DNA of 64,000 nt from Endozoicomonas montiporae CL-33 (GTDB lineage Bacteria; Pseudomonadota; Gammaproteobacteria; Pseudomonadales; Endozoicomonadaceae). The stretch spans positions 2,439,617-2,503,616 of the forward strand of contig NZ_CP013251.1 of NCBI RefSeq assembly GCF_001583435.1. The letters run 5' to 3'. The notes under the pieces were generated by a model, which saw nothing but the letters and a program-made list of their open reading frames with translations, ran no database searches and had not been told where the DNA came from. How positions within the stretch are numbered: the stretch's first letter is position 1; each line of letters opens with the position of its first letter. Shown piece by piece: positions 1-11,174 of the stretch. A program made the translations under genes and the position numbers.

Positions 1-1
1 T

Positions 2-370
2 GCTGACATGCCCGATGAATCATTCTTGCTGAATGTCTGGGGCAGCTGGTGTCCGGCCTGCAAGGTTGAGCATCCTTATCTGGTGGAGCTGGCGGGACAG
101 GGTGTTCCTATCGTTGGCGTGAATTATAAAGACGATCGACAGGATGCCCTGCAATGGCTTGAGCGGCTTCACGATCCTTACCGGTTCAGTCTGGTAGACG
201 CCGATGGACGTTTTGGTATCGAACTGGGTGTGTATGGCGCGCCCGAGACTTTTCTGGTAGACCGTAAGGGGATTATTCGCTATCGCCATGTTGGCGTGGT
301 GAACCGGCAGGTCTGGGAACAGGATCTCCTGCCGCGCATAAAGACTCTGGAAAAGGAGCATGATCAGTGA
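2..370 (+). CDS. ccmG: thiol:disulfide interchange protein CcmG/DsbE (5' end outside window)
   Basis: Periplasmic thioredoxin-fold protein of cytochrome c maturation that helps keep the apocytochrome CXXCH cysteines reduced for haem ligation. The frame is open to the left window edge; CcmG is usually about 180 residues and only about 122 are seen, so the N-terminal membrane anchor lies outside. The ATG at 8 is an internal Met, not a convincing start. The active site WCPAC is at visible residues 14-18 counted from that Met, and the cis-Pro loop (YGAPETF) follows about 65 residues later. The stop overlaps the GTG start of ccmH, the tight coupling expected in a ccm operon. Family assignment is secure. 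Confidence 0.93.
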   Translation, partial: ADMPDESFLLNVWGSWCPACKVEHPYLVELAGQGVPIVGVNYKDDRQDALQWLERLHDPYRFSLVDADGRFGIELGVYGAPETFLVDRKGIIRYRHVGVVNRQVWEQDLLPRIKTLEKEHDQ

Positions 371-840
371 TCAGGACGTTATTAAAGACTTTGGGCGTAT
401 GTCTCTCGCTGTTTTTTAGCGTATCTGCCGTGGCGGCGATTGGTGTTTATGATTTTGATGAGCCGCAGCAGCGCGACCTGTTTAACCGGCTGAATGAAGA
501 ACTACGTTGCCCAATGTGCCAGAACCAGTCACTGGCGGATTCCAATGCGCCCATTGCCCGGGATTTGCGTCAGGAAGTGTATCGACTGATTACCGAAGAA
601 CAGGCCGATGAACAAGGTGTCATTACGTTTATGCTGGATCGCTATGGCGATTTTGTCCTGTATCGCCCGAGACTGGATAGCAGAACCTTACTGCTCTGGT
701 TCGGGCCACTGCTGATTTTGTTGATGGCGCTGTTTGCACTGATTCGCATTGTCAGGAACAGCAAACAACCTTCTGATGAGGAGCCGCTGGATGATTGTCA
801 TCAGCAAGAGCTCGACAAGTTGCTGGGTAGAGAGAAATGA
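367..840 (+). CDS. ccmH: cytochrome c maturation protein CcmH (CycL/NrfF family)
   Basis: Membrane-anchored thiol oxidoreductase that works with CcmG on apocytochrome c cysteines. The product has 157 residues: a signal peptide (about 1-23), the family motif LRCPMCQNQ with Cys48 and Cys51, and one transmembrane segment at about 105-127 followed by a short cytoplasmic tail. The start is GTG at 367, overlapping the ccmG stop (GTGA). The next gene starts inside its stop codon region, so the three genes are translationally coupled. This is the short CcmH type, with the CcmI-like TPR part in a separate gene, unlike E. coli where the two are fused. Confidence 0.95.
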   Translation: MIRTLLKTLGVCLSLFFSVSAVAAIGVYDFDEPQQRDLFNRLNEELRCPMCQNQSLADSNAPIARDLRQEVYRLITEEQADEQGVITFMLDRYGDFVLYRPRLDSRTLLLWFGPLLILLMALFALIRIVRNSKQPSDEEPLDDCHQQELDKLLGREK

Positions 841-2018
841 TGTTTGAACTCTGGCTGATGATTTTCATTCTGGCATTGGCTGGCATGGGGTTTGCGCTGT
901 ATCCCATGCTGGGTCGTATTAAACCGGTGTCGGATGTCTCCAGTAAAGAATCCAATGTCGCCTACTTTCGGGAGCAGGAAGCAGAGCTACAGGCACAGGT
1001 AGAGCAGGGGCTGCTGACGGAAACGACAGCAGAACAGATGCGTTCCGAGCTTGAGAAAAAGCTGTTGAACGATGTTTCAGGCAGTGGGCAAAGAGCAGGG
1101 CTTGAACTGGGCAACAGCAAAGCCATTGCATTGTTTCTGGCGGTACTGATGCCGCTGACAGCTGTACCTTTATATATGAAACTGGGCGCGACACCTGAAC
1201 TGAAAATCAGTCAGCTGATTCAGCAGTCGGGTGTCCCTTCCGGCGAGCTGGTGGAAGCACTGGAACAGTGGCGTGAAAAACGCCCGTATAATTCGCAGGC
1301 ACTTTATATGCTGGGCAGTCGTTATCTGTCTGCGGGTGACACTGACAGGGCGGTTGACGCCTTTCAACAGCTTTATCTGGCAACCGGTGGAGCGCCTCAG
1401 GCGAGTGCCGAACTGGCCCAGTCGCTGTATGTCGCTGCGGATTATCAGATGACCGATGAGGTGCGTCGTTACTATCGGGAAACCCTGCACAATGATGACA
1501 ACAATGCCATTGCTCTTGGCCTGAATGGTATCGATGCGTTTGCAAACGGAGACTACAACGAAGCCATTAGAGTCTGGAACCGGGCGTTGGGCGTTGAAGC
1601 CGATGTCGGTGTGCGTCAGTCCATTATGGACGGCATTAGCGAAGCGCGTGCCAGATTGGGCATGCCGTCACCGGAAGTGCGTATCAATCTTTCATTGGCT
1701 CCAGAGTTAGGTGAGGAGCTGGGTGAATTACCGGCGGACACCCGGGTGTTTATTTTTGCCCGTGAAAGCGATGGCAGTTCCCATCCGGTGGCTGTGATTC
1801 CCATGAATGTGGCAGACTTGCCGGGTGAATTTGTACTGGATGACAATGCCACTCGTATGATGGGCGGTACTTCGCTGGCAGGCATCAGCCATCTGGACAT
1901 TATTGCCCGGATCAGTTTATCCGGTGATGTGTCGCAGGGTGATTATCAGGCTGATGCAAGGGCGGTTGACGTGTCTTCCGGTGAAACACTAGAACTGGTA
2001 CTTCAGCCTCTGGGTTAG
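837..2018 (+). CDS. ccmI: cytochrome c biogenesis TPR protein CcmI (CycH)
   Basis: Apocytochrome c chaperone that presents the haem-binding C-terminus to the CcmFH ligation complex. The product has 393 residues. Two hydrophobic helices lie near the N-terminus (about 1-22 and 93-113), separated by a charged, leucine-rich loop; a TPR region follows at about 140-265 (for example the LYMLGSRYLSAGDTDRAVDAF pattern), then a beta-rich C-terminal domain. ATG at 837 overlaps the ccmH TGA. It is the last ccm gene; about 150 bp separate it from serS. Confidence 0.9.
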   Translation: MMFELWLMIFILALAGMGFALYPMLGRIKPVSDVSSKESNVAYFREQEAELQAQVEQGLLTETTAEQMRSELEKKLLNDVSGSGQRAGLELGNSKAIALFLAVLMPLTAVPLYMKLGATPELKISQLIQQSGVPSGELVEALEQWREKRPYNSQALYMLGSRYLSAGDTDRAVDAFQQLYLATGGAPQASAELAQSLYVAADYQMTDEVRRYYRETLHNDDNNAIALGLNGIDAFANGDYNEAIRVWNRALGVEADVGVRQSIMDGISEARARLGMPSPEVRINLSLAPELGEELGELPADTRVFIFARESDGSSHPVAVIPMNVADLPGEFVLDDNATRMMGGTSLAGISHLDIIARISLSGDVSQGDYQADARAVDVSSGETLELVLQPLG

Positions 2019-2154
2019 CGATTGTCATACAGGCACCTGCCAATATCGAATGTGACGCTGGCATGGTGTATTATCCCGCTTTAATGCTTAATTCTGATCA
2101 GGGTTGAATACCATCAACCCTCTGGTTTCTCTGGATAGAGCATAATTTCATTGA

Positions 2155-3456
<1,302 letters not shown>

Positions 3457-3474
3457 AACGCTGTTTGAGAAGCG

Positions 3475-3500
3475 CCTGAAGCAGCTAATGCTGCTTCAGG
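3475..3500. terminator. perfect 11-bp hairpin between convergent serS and cupin genes
   Basis: CCTGAAGCAGC, loop TAAT, GCTGCTTCAGG. It lies 18 bp after the serS stop and contains the original stop codon of the leftward cupin gene (CTA on the plus strand at 3485-3487, partly in the loop). No long T-run follows on either strand, so a role as a bidirectional terminator is inferred from position and stem quality. Confidence 0.6.
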
Positions 3501-3593
3501 GGCAACCAGCCGGCATCATAGAGTTCTCTTGTGTTTTTTATTATTGGCACTTGGCTGCGCTTTAAGTAGCCTTGTGGAGTACCAAATATATAA

Positions 3594-4698
3594 CTCATGT
3601 TACGCACCCCTTCATCGACTGAAGTTTCTGGAACGATGATTTCAATGCAGTGAGATAAAGCTTTGCCCGCAACTCAAAATGGTTTAAATCAAGCTTATTA
3701 GCCAGCACCTCGAGACGAAATGCCGAATATATCGACATAAACAGATGATTACTCTGCGTCAAAACTGTATAAGTCGGTGACTTGGCCATTGACGCATTAG
3801 ATTTGAGTGTTTTATGGAAGACTTCAACTTTCCACCGTTTTTTGTAGATCGCCTTCAAAGCCTCTGCGTCACACTCAAGATCACTGCATATCAGATAGAG
3901 AATGCCCTTACTGCCTCTTGTTTGTAAAGACCTGCCGGAACAGCAGAACGGGGAAGTCCACGCCTGCAATCCAGCCTTTGATAGGCTTTTCTTCTGAGAA
4001 ATCAATGGAATCTATGCGCTGTGAGCGCCCCCGACTTTTATCTTCCTCACTCAGCGAAACCTTCCGGTTTGACTTGCTGGCCATGACAAAATGCTTATCG
4101 CATTCGTGTCGTATATACAGCATGTTGTCGTTAGAACAGAACCAGCTATCTGCCAGCACGTAACGAAATTTGAGCTGATTATCACAGCAAACTTTCAGCA
4201 TCTCCCGAAAGTCTTCGTTCTTGGTGGTTTCAGCCTTGCGTTTAACTTTTTTAGTTTTTACGTCGGAGTATTGAATAGGCTTTTCGATAAGCTTGTAGGC
4301 CACGGGAATAGAGATATCACCGACATGGTAAACAAAGTTGAGAAGGTTGATACCTTTTACCGAACGACCAAAGGTGTGATCAAAGTGCCATGCAATCAGG
4401 TCGTTCTCATCAGTGTAGAGTTTCTCCTGAATAGTGTCGTCGGCAATAAGTACTCCATCATCGCGCTCTTCCTGACGCACAACGGCTTTAACATGGTGCC
4501 AAAGAGTCTTACTGTCGAAGTGATTACGGGACAGAAGGCGTGTTACCTGATCATGGCTGTATGCGCCGTCCAGCAAAGATGACAGCTGTGTAGCTGTCGT
4601 TTTGCCGAATGAGGACAGCAGGTAATCGCTATACAGCTCAAACAGCTCTGTGTTCATGCTCTAAAGCATGGCAGATTTTTCTGGGTGCGTAACATGAG
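3594..4698 (-). mobile_element. IS element, IS4-like DDE transposase, 1105 bp, with 7-bp TSD
   Basis: Perfect 16-bp terminal inverted repeats CTCATGTTACGCACCC at 3594-3609 and its complement at 4683-4698. The target duplication TATATAA lies directly outside at 3587-3593 and 4699-4705. Perfect ends and duplication indicate a recent insertion into the cupin gene. The one transposase gene inside is frameshifted. IS4-superfamily placement is inferred from the transposase motifs; the exact family needs a database match. Confidence 0.9.
3595..4657 (-). pseudogene. IS4-like transposase, frameshifted
   Basis: The first frame (ATG at 4657, 249 codons, stop at 3908) carries the DDE start LIADDTIQEK and the second Asp in LADSWF. 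The rest continues in another frame down to 3595 with the Glu region YKKRWKVEVFHKTLK. The protein sense crosses frames near 3915-3920, around FTNKR then GSKGILYL. There is no obvious A-rich slippery heptamer, so a one-base indel is more likely than programmed frameshifting. The restored protein would be about 350 residues. Probably inactive unless another copy supplies transposase. Confidence 0.8.
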
Positions 4699-5507
4699 TA
4701 TATAAGAGTAACTGTTGGTGTATATCGAAAGAAAAATGGTACCTTCGTTTATTGTGTGGAGTTCGTGCAAATTGTCTTTTTTTACACCAAAGTAAGACAC
4801 CTCACCTTCACTTAGCCACATGTCTTTAGTTTTTTGAATAACCACTTTTGATAGATTGGGTAATGAAATAATATCGAAGTTCAGGCTTCTTAGTTGGCCT
4901 TTAACAATAACTATGACAGCATTGCTATTCAGATGATTATGAAGAACCATCTTGTCATTAGGCGGTATATAGAAAAAACCGGCAGCCACATGATCATTTT
5001 TAAGGCCGTCAAGACCAAAATCTGACAGGAACTCCTCACTCAATCCATTAAGGATTTTAGCGCAATATGGTTGGCTGTTAATTTTATTGTCAAGACTCTC
5101 CTTGTCATATTGTTCACATTGCGTAGTTTTTTTCAGATGCTCAAAATTCTTCACTACTGCTCTCATGTCTGGATGCCCAACAAGCCCACTGGACAGATGG
5201 GACAGTCCAGTCAGGTAACCGGTCTCCATATCAGGGTTAAGATTATACCCTGTAAAAAGCTGATCCATACCCTGCATGAAGCTTTCAGGTGTTACTTCCC
5301 CAAAGTTGTAAGCAAACACTGAATTACTCAGTAGCAACAGGCAGGATAGCTTCCATTTCTTGATATTCATATCAATTGCTCTTTAGTTACTGACATGATT
5401 CTCAGACTTTCACTGTGGTTGGATTTGGTTACCCAGTAAAGGAGAATGACTTTTCGAGCTTCTGAGAAAGTATACTTTTATGGCCTTTTGTCAAATTCGT
5501 AGCAGCT

Positions 5508-6914
5508 TTAGTCATGAGCAACCAGCTCTGTTGGTGCTTTATCCTGAATAAGGTTATTCAGCCATTTTTTCGAAACGACACGTATCAACACCAGAATGGA
5601 TTTGGTGATTTCTTCACCAAGGCTACAGATAAAGACCAGAAGCAGCGGCCAGTGCCACCAGTTGGCAGCGAAGTAGGCCAAAGGCAGGCCTACGCCCCAC
5701 ATACCAACGATATTAATATAAACAGAGGCTTTTACATCGCCGCCAGAGCGTAACAAGCCAATGATGCCGGTGAAATTGATCACTCGTAATATCAGCGCCA
5801 GACCGGATGCAATCATGACATGGGCTGCCATCAGCATGGTGGACTCGTCAAAGTCGCCGAACAGGCTGACGATGTCATACCGGAAGAACACCATGAGTAA
5901 ACCAATAGACAGCGCCGTCAGCGGTGCCAGCGTCAGCATAAGCAGGCCTTGTCGCCAGGCTCGTTGAAACTGGCTTGCGCCCAGATCCTGACTGAGGATG
6001 ATTGATCCGCCAATACCGAATCCGATAAACAAAGACATCAGAATGGCTTCAATGGAGGATATGGCACTCATAACGGCCAGCTCATTGACGCCCATGCTCG
6101 CATAAATCAGGTTATAAAGAACGACACCAAAAGCCCAAAGGCCGTCCTGCAGAATAATCGGTATTGAAATCTGGTAGTAACGCTTCAGCTCGGTTTTTTT
6201 CATTGCCTGACGAATGTCGTCCAGTGCAGGTATGAGAAAAGTACGCTTGTGGCGGATATAACCGACCAGTAACAGTGTCTGGAACAAACGGGAAAGTGTT
6301 GTGCCCCAGGCCGAGCCTGCAACGCCCATGGCAGGAAAGCCCAATGCGCCGAAGATCAGAACATAGTTCAGGGCAATGTTGACCAGTATGGCGTAGAAGC
6401 CAATCCGGGTAGGGGTCTTGGCATCGTTGGCTGCACGCAGCGCAGACTCTAATGGAACGACAATCGCTGCACAGATAATAGAAGGCGCGGTAATCAGCAG
6501 ATAAGTACTGCCAAGCTCCAGCAACTCGGCGTCACTGCTGGCAAGTCCCAGAATTTGTTCAGGGAATAACATGTACAAGACGATGAAGGGCAGGCTGACA
6601 GCAAGAGAAGTCAGTATTGCCTGACTCAATGTACGACGAAGTCCGCCTTTATCACCTGCACCAATGAATTGCGATGCCAGTACGGTCATACCACTGCCCA
6701 GTGCAGCAGTCAGAATCAGGTTGAAGAAGAAGATACGGTTGCCCAGGCCGACGGCGGCTACCGCTGTTTCACCCAGTCGGCCGACCATCATGATGTCGAT
6801 CAGGCCTAACAGTGAAAACATCATGGCCTGAATGGAGACAGGAATGGCAAGATTCCAGAGTTTACGGAAAAAGGCTTTATTTTCAGCCGGATGTGATGTG
6901 AATGCCTGAATCAT
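5508..6914 (-). CDS. MATE-family multidrug/Na+ antiporter (NorM/DinF-like)
   Basis: Inner-membrane exporter that expels organic cations and drugs in exchange for Na+ or H+. The product has 468 residues with 12 predicted helices in two pseudo-repeats: an N-terminal half starting ALRKLWNLAIPVSIQ-like with DIMMVGRLG, and a second half near residue 240 starting YYQISIPIILQDGLWAFG. These are the twin MATE signatures. Length fits the family (450-480). Divergent from cysG across a 384-bp gap. Substrate cannot be told from sequence. Confidence 0.9.
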   Translation of the reverse strand: MIQAFTSHPAENKAFFRKLWNLAIPVSIQAMMFSLLGLIDIMMVGRLGETAVAAVGLGNRIFFFNLILTAALGSGMTVLASQFIGAGDKGGLRRTLSQAILTSLAVSLPFIVLYMLFPEQILGLASSDAELLELGSTYLLITAPSIICAAIVVPLESALRAANDAKTPTRIGFYAILVNIALNYVLIFGALGFPAMGVAGSAWGTTLSRLFQTLLLVGYIRHKRTFLIPALDDIRQAMKKTELKRYYQISIPIILQDGLWAFGVVLYNLIYASMGVNELAVMSAISSIEAILMSLFIGFGIGGSIILSQDLGASQFQRAWRQGLLMLTLAPLTALSIGLLMVFFRYDIVSLFGDFDESTMLMAAHVMIASGLALILRVINFTGIIGLLRSGGDVKASVYINIVGMWGVGLPLAYFAANWWHWPLLLVFICSLGEEITKSILVLIRVVSKKWLNNLIQDKAPTELVAHD

Positions 6915-7298
6915 GCAGATCCTTCGCAGGTTGCCCTGAGTGCTTCCTGAAGTGTTATTGGTCGTTTTAATACAGCGATTAATCCGTAGGGCTGGGTGCG
7001 TACGGATGGTCGCACGGACAATGATTGTCGGCGGGTATTATAAGAACTGGAGCTGAATTAATAATCTGGTTGCTTGCCGCAGAATGTGTGGTGTTATCCG
7101 TATCCCTCAGTTTTTGCATGGACAGAAGGTTATTTCCTTAAATCGATATTTCATTTCTACAGCAGGTGGTGTACTGATACACTGCCGCCAGTGTATTGAT
7201 GGATCGAACACTTTCGCTCGTCTATTCGCCTGAGCCTTTGTTGGTAAAAAGTGATAATAGTTGGCAGGAAGTGATAATAATAAAGAAGAGGTACCCCC
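6915..7298. other. divergent intergenic region, MATE gene / cysG
   Basis: Must hold the promoters of both divergent genes. It contains a short inverted pair GTGCG/CGCAC near 6998-7017 and an AT-rich stretch before cysG. No operator or riboswitch is recognisable. The cysG ribosome-binding site AGAGG sits at about 7287-7291. Confidence 0.4.
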
Positions 7299-8693
7299 TT
7301 GGATTACCTTCCCCTGTTTCTGGAGGTGCGACATCGCCGTTGTTTGATTGTTGGCGGTGGTGATATTGCACTGCGTAAAGCCAGGCTTCTGAAGAGTGCC
7401 GGAGCTCATATCCGTATGGTGGCACCTGACATTCTGCCAGAGTTATCTGAACTGCTGGCTGAGCCTCATCACCAGCTGGAGAAACGCTGGTATAAGACCG
7501 ATGACCTGAACGACGTTTGTCTTGTGATTGCGGCAACGGATGACAAAGCCATCAACACCAGAGTGGCTGCCGAGGCCAATGCACGAAACCTGTTTACCAA
7601 TGTTGTGGATGATGCCGATACCGGTTCAGCAGTTATGCCTGCCATTGTTGACCGGTCGCCGGTGATGGTGGCGTTTTCTACGGGTGGTAAAGCACCCGTT
7701 CTGGCAAGGTTATTGAGAACCCGTCTGGAAACATTGCTACCTGCCGGTTATGGGCGGTTGGCAGAGCTGGCTGGCGAATTCAGACGGGCGGTGGGTGAAC
7801 GGTTCAGTCATATTAATGATCGTCGTTATTTCTGGGAAAAAGTGCTGGAAGGCCCGGTGGCTGAAAAGGCTCTGGCGGGTGATCTGGAGAATGCCGGTCA
7901 GTTGCTTCTGGATGAATTGCAGGCCAGTGAACCGGCACAAACGGGAGAAGTCTATCTGGTGGGCGGAGGTCCCGGAGACCCTGACCTGCTGACGTTTAAA
8001 GCGGTTCGTCTGATGCAGCAGGCCGATGTGGTTCTGCATGACCGGTTGGTGTCTGAAGGCGTACTGAATTTGTGCCGTCGTGATGCGGATTACATTTATG
8101 TTGGCAAGAAGCGTGACCGTCACACGTTGCCACAGGATGATATCAATCAGCTGCTGGTGGAACAGGCAAAGCAGGGAAAGCGTGTGCTCAGGCTCAAGGG
8201 TGGCGACCCGTTTATTTTCGGGCGCGGTGGTGAAGAGATTGATACCCTGGCACAGGAGAATATTCCGTTTCAGGTGGTGCCGGGCATCACTGCGGCCTCC
8301 GGTTGTTCTACGTATGCCGGTATTCCCTTGACGCATCGGGATTATGCCCAGTCTGTTCGCTTTGTAACCGGTCATTTAAAAGACGACTCTTATAGTCTTA
8401 ACTGGCAGGAAATGCTTGATCCGGGTCAAACGCTGGTGTTTTACATGGGGTTGATGGGTTTGCCGCGTATTTGTGAAGAGTTAATCCGGCATGGTCGTGC
8501 AGAGGATACTCCAATTGCGCTGATTGAGCAGGGTACGACTCAGAACCAGAGGGTGTTTACGGCAACGCTGAACAGTATTGTTGATGAGTTGAAAGAGAAA
8601 AGAGTCAGGGCACCGACGCTCATTATTGTTGGTGATGTGGTCAGGCTGCATGAAAAATTGCGCTGGTATCAGCCGGAAAAAGCCGTGGTGTAA
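7299..8693 (+). CDS. cysG: sirohaem synthase CysG (precorrin-2 dehydrogenase/ferrochelatase + uroporphyrinogen III methyltransferase)
   Basis: Trifunctional enzyme making sirohaem from uroporphyrinogen III for sulfite and nitrite reductases. TTG start at 7299 with AGAGG seven bases upstream; the resulting [21 protein letters not shown] matches the family N-terminus. The product has 464 residues (E. coli 457). The N-terminal NAD-binding dehydrogenase/chelatase domain ([10 protein letters not shown], about 15-28) covers 1-210; the C-terminal SAM-dependent methyltransferase domain starts near residue 217 with [15 protein letters not shown], then [15 protein letters not shown]. No cysteine-biosynthesis genes are adjacent. 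Confidence 0.97.
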   Translation: MDYLPLFLEVRHRRCLIVGGGDIALRKARLLKSAGAHIRMVAPDILPELSELLAEPHHQLEKRWYKTDDLNDVCLVIAATDDKAINTRVAAEANARNLFTNVVDDADTGSAVMPAIVDRSPVMVAFSTGGKAPVLARLLRTRLETLLPAGYGRLAELAGEFRRAVGERFSHINDRRYFWEKVLEGPVAEKALAGDLENAGQLLLDELQASEPAQTGEVYLVGGGPGDPDLLTFKAVRLMQQADVVLHDRLVSEGVLNLCRRDADYIYVGKKRDRHTLPQDDINQLLVEQAKQGKRVLRLKGGDPFIFGRGGEEIDTLAQENIPFQVVPGITAASGCSTYAGIPLTHRDYAQSVRFVTGHLKDDSYSLNWQEMLDPGQTLVFYMGLMGLPRICEELIRHGRAEDTPIALIEQGTTQNQRVFTATLNSIVDELKEKRVRAPTLIIVGDVVRLHEKLRWYQPEKAVV

Positions 8694-8727
8694 TTCAGAG
8701 TTTTCAGAGTTTTCAGAGTTTTCAGAG
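8694..8727. repeat. 9-bp direct tandem repeat, TTTTCAGAG
   Basis: Three full copies at 8701-8709, 8710-8718 and 8719-8727, preceded by a partial copy TTCAGAG at 8694-8700 directly after the cysG stop. Likely slippage-prone. Confidence 0.9.
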
Positions 8728-8734
8728 TTAAAGG

Positions 8735-8785
8735 TATCGAAAAAGGGGTCACAGGGATTGAAGGGAAAGTGCCCCTTTTTCGATA
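8735..8785. repeat. 51-bp inverted repeat, REP- or terminator-like
   Basis: TATCGAAAAAGGGG (8735-8748) pairs with CCCCTTTTTCGATA (8772-8785); inside, CAC/GTG add three more pairs with one bulged T. The right arm gives a T5 on the plus strand, so it could terminate cysG, but the conserved-looking inner part suggests a dispersed REP-type repeat. Only one copy is in the window. The rest of the gap to 9049 shows only a short hairpin (TTATCC/GGATAA). Confidence 0.6.
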
Positions 8786-9049
8786 TGAACGACAGATTGC
8801 ATGGACGTAATACCTCTTTGTTCCGGTTTCTGGTATCAATGCTGTCAGCATAACGCAGTGACTGCAGTCCGTTGCAAGCCAGGTTGCAAGGTTTAGCCTG
8901 GTTATCCGGTCCTGGATAATCACCTGACGTTCACTACGTAAGACCGGAAGGTAAGGGCAAAGTTGCACTGTGATCCGCTGCTAAAGCGGTTTGTCAGGGA
9001 TACTGACATTTTTTTCCGGTCTTGTTAGTGACGCTGTGCATTTTTCATC

Positions 9050-9553
9050 TTATCCGCTGGGTGTGATGTTCACATTCACGCGCAACGTATCACCGGTTGG
9101 CCTTTGAGACGTTCTCCAGGAAGACTGTCGTCCATTGTAATCGTAGGTCACTTTGTAGTGGTCCAGAACGGTACGGTTTTCGGTGTTATATTCTGTACGG
9201 CACTGGTTGACGGTTTGTGCCGAACTGGTGGTGTTGCTACTGGACTGAGAACCAATGGCACCGCCTAATGCTGCACCGGCAGCGGTCATGGCTGTATTGC
9301 CCGAGCCTTTGCCAAACTGGTTGCCTACAACACCCCCTACAATGGCACCTGCAACGGTTGATACAGGACTGGAGCCGGTTCGCTCCTCAACAATGATCAT
9401 TTTTTCTTCGCAAACCTGATAAGGCGTGCGAATGGTTTCGGTGCGAAAAATTTCGTCAACGGAGACGATTTTGGCGGTATCTGAAAAGCTGCTGGCCAGT
9501 ACAGCATTGGAGGCTAACAGGCAACAGCCAAGGGCGATAATGGATTTTTTCAT
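9050..9553 (-). CDS. outer-membrane glycine-zipper protein (17 kDa surface antigen-like)
   Basis: Secreted 167-residue protein with a signal peptide (about 1-20, ending VLA). The centre (about 68-102) is a glycine-zipper 2TM region, AGAIVGGVVGNQFGKG then AGAALGGAIGSQ, typical of the Rickettsia 17 kDa antigen/YmgG-type envelope proteins. The C-terminal part has a conserved-looking Cys and aromatic pattern (QCRTEYNTENR, HYKVTYDYNG). No lipobox Cys follows the signal peptide. Role in the envelope is inferred; monocistronic. Confidence 0.75.
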   Translation of the reverse strand: MKKSIIALGCCLLASNAVLASSFSDTAKIVSVDEIFRTETIRTPYQVCEEKMIIVEERTGSSPVSTVAGAIVGGVVGNQFGKGSGNTAMTAAGAALGGAIGSQSSSNTTSSAQTVNQCRTEYNTENRTVLDHYKVTYDYNGRQSSWRTSQRPTGDTLRVNVNITPSG

Positions 9554-9774
9554 GGTATATCCTTTTTAACGTTCTGCTTGATCGACAACCCTGGTTTTTC
9601 CTGTGCAGGGAGAAAAAAGGCATGTGATGACGCATATGTATCAAAAAAATCCATTGTTGGTGTGAATTTTTACGATCATTTACGTCGTCAGTTGTCTTCT
9701 GCGTGGTGGGATATCCGCTGCTGATAGTAACCGGTTGACGTCTAAAAGGTTCAACATGGCTGTCTCAGGCTGTA

Positions 9775-11052
9775 TTAATTTGTATCATTGGCAGCCAGCA
9801 AGCTTTGACCTGAACCTGACTGAAGTTGCGCCAGCCGGTTTTGGCTGTGTCTTCTGAAACGTTGTAATGATTGACCTTTCAGCTGTTTCTGGTCCGGCAG
9901 TTTTGCGGTGGTGACATCTACAGCTTCTCCGTCGATATACAGTTCGAAATGCAAATGCGGGCCCGTAGACAGGCCGGTGTTTCCGCTATAACCGATGACT
10001 TCACCCTTTTTTACGGTGTCGCCACTGGCGACCTTAAGGCGATCAAGGTGCAGATACCGGGTCACATAGCGTCCGCCGTTTTTCAGTTCGATGTAGTGGC
10101 CGGCTGCGGGATGTCCCTTTACGGCGTGTTTAACAACACCGCTGGCAACGGCATAGACCGGTGTGCCTATGGGTGTTGCCCAGTCTGTACCAAGGTGAGG
10201 TCTCTTTATGCCAGTAATGGGGTGGATGCGATTCAGATCAAATCCGGAACTGATGGGTGCATTGTTGCGAAGCGGGCTTCTGGAAAAGGTACCGCCGATT
10301 AGCTGACCTGTTGGCGTATAGTAGTGCCCGTCGTCGTTCAATAAGGCGGTGAGCGACTGGTTCTGTTGTTTAAATTCTGCAGCCACAAGAGTGCCTGTGC
10401 CTTGAAGGTGGCTGTCGTTTGACTCAAGCAATAGGCTAAATCGGTCGCCGGGCTGAATGTCCCGGTTAAAATCGATGTCCCACTGAAAAATAGCGGAGTA
10501 CTGTAAAATAATATCTGTACTGAGACCTGACTGCTTTGCACTTCTGTAGAAACTGTCTGATATTTCACCGGTCACCCGATGATAGAAGACCTGCGGTTGG
10601 TCACTCTTGTTATTGTTGTGGGCGGTTTCTGAAACGGTCATCAGAAACTTGCCCTGATAACGTTCAAACAGGATGGTTTCTCCTGTTATCCGGTCGAGTT
10701 TGAATTGTTGCAACCTGTGCTGTTCATCAATTTGATAAAAGACAGTGGGTGATCGTTCCAGTTGTCCGAGATATTGTCCTGCACCGCTGACACTGAACAG
10801 GTCGATCAGGTCGAATTCGGACAGCCCTTCGTGTTTAAACAACGTCCATATATTGTCGGTGTCTTTTACGGTGTAGGTTTGCCATTCAGAAGGGAAGTGA
10901 TGGTCAACGTCTGTCAGGGATTCCTGTTTCGGTGCACCAAGTGCCTGATGATTGTGCAGGTCGTAGTGAGTGTCAGCGGCTTGTGTGCAGGCGCAGTACA
11001 GAAATAGCCCGGCAGTAAAAGGCCGCAGTGGTCGTGTTATTTTGTTTAGCAT
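9775..11052 (-). CDS. M23 family metallopeptidase (MepM-like murein endopeptidase)
   Basis: Periplasmic LytM-domain peptidase that cleaves peptidoglycan cross-links. The product has 425 residues: signal peptide (about 1-25), an N-terminal opacity-associated/LysM-like region around 50-110 (YTVKDTDNIWTLFKHEGLS), a middle M23-associated domain, and the catalytic LytM domain from about 265 to 390. Zn ligands are present in HLGTDW (about 285) and HLHFE (about 364), so it should be active. It resembles E. coli MepM (440 residues). Transcribed in the same direction as the upstream aminotransferase, but a strong hairpin separates them. Confidence 0.9.
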   Translation of the reverse strand: MLNKITRPLRPFTAGLFLYCACTQAADTHYDLHNHQALGAPKQESLTDVDHHFPSEWQTYTVKDTDNIWTLFKHEGLSEFDLIDLFSVSGAGQYLGQLERSPTVFYQIDEQHRLQQFKLDRITGETILFERYQGKFLMTVSETAHNNNKSDQPQVFYHRVTGEISDSFYRSAKQSGLSTDIILQYSAIFQWDIDFNRDIQPGDRFSLLLESNDSHLQGTGTLVAAEFKQQNQSLTALLNDDGHYYTPTGQLIGGTFSRSPLRNNAPISSGFDLNRIHPITGIKRPHLGTDWATPIGTPVYAVASGVVKHAVKGHPAAGHYIELKNGGRYVTRYLHLDRLKVASGDTVKKGEVIGYSGNTGLSTGPHLHFELYIDGEAVDVTTAKLPDQKQLKGQSLQRFRRHSQNRLAQLQSGSGQSLLAANDTN

Positions 11053-11174
11053 GTAAGCATCAGGTGTCAGTCATCTTGGTGCAGTTGGAAGATTGCAATT
11101 CAGTATCACAGTTGGTGTGACTGATCAGTATTGATAATTACACGGATGATAATGCGGGTAAGGCAGCATTGAAT

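Larger units (their letters stand above)
3485..5370 (-). pseudogene. secreted cupin protein, PCO/ADO thiol-dioxygenase-like, split by an IS
   Basis: Reading leftward from ATG at 5370 gives a signal peptide (residues 1-20, ending NSVFA) and a cupin with LHNHLNSNAVIVIVKGQL (metal His residues) and a later NLHELHTI, the pattern of cysteamine/cysteine dioxygenases (PCO_ADO family). An IS at 3594-4698 cuts the gene after codon 224; the present frame runs 15 residues into the IS and stops at 4654. The missing 3' end survives on the far side at 3485-3586. Removing the IS and one copy of its 7-bp target duplication restores one frame of 257 residues ending LYDAGWLPLKQH. The catalytic core is upstream of the break, so the truncated protein might still fold. 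Substrate is unknown; the export signal is unusual, since known members of this family are intracellular. Confidence 0.8.
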
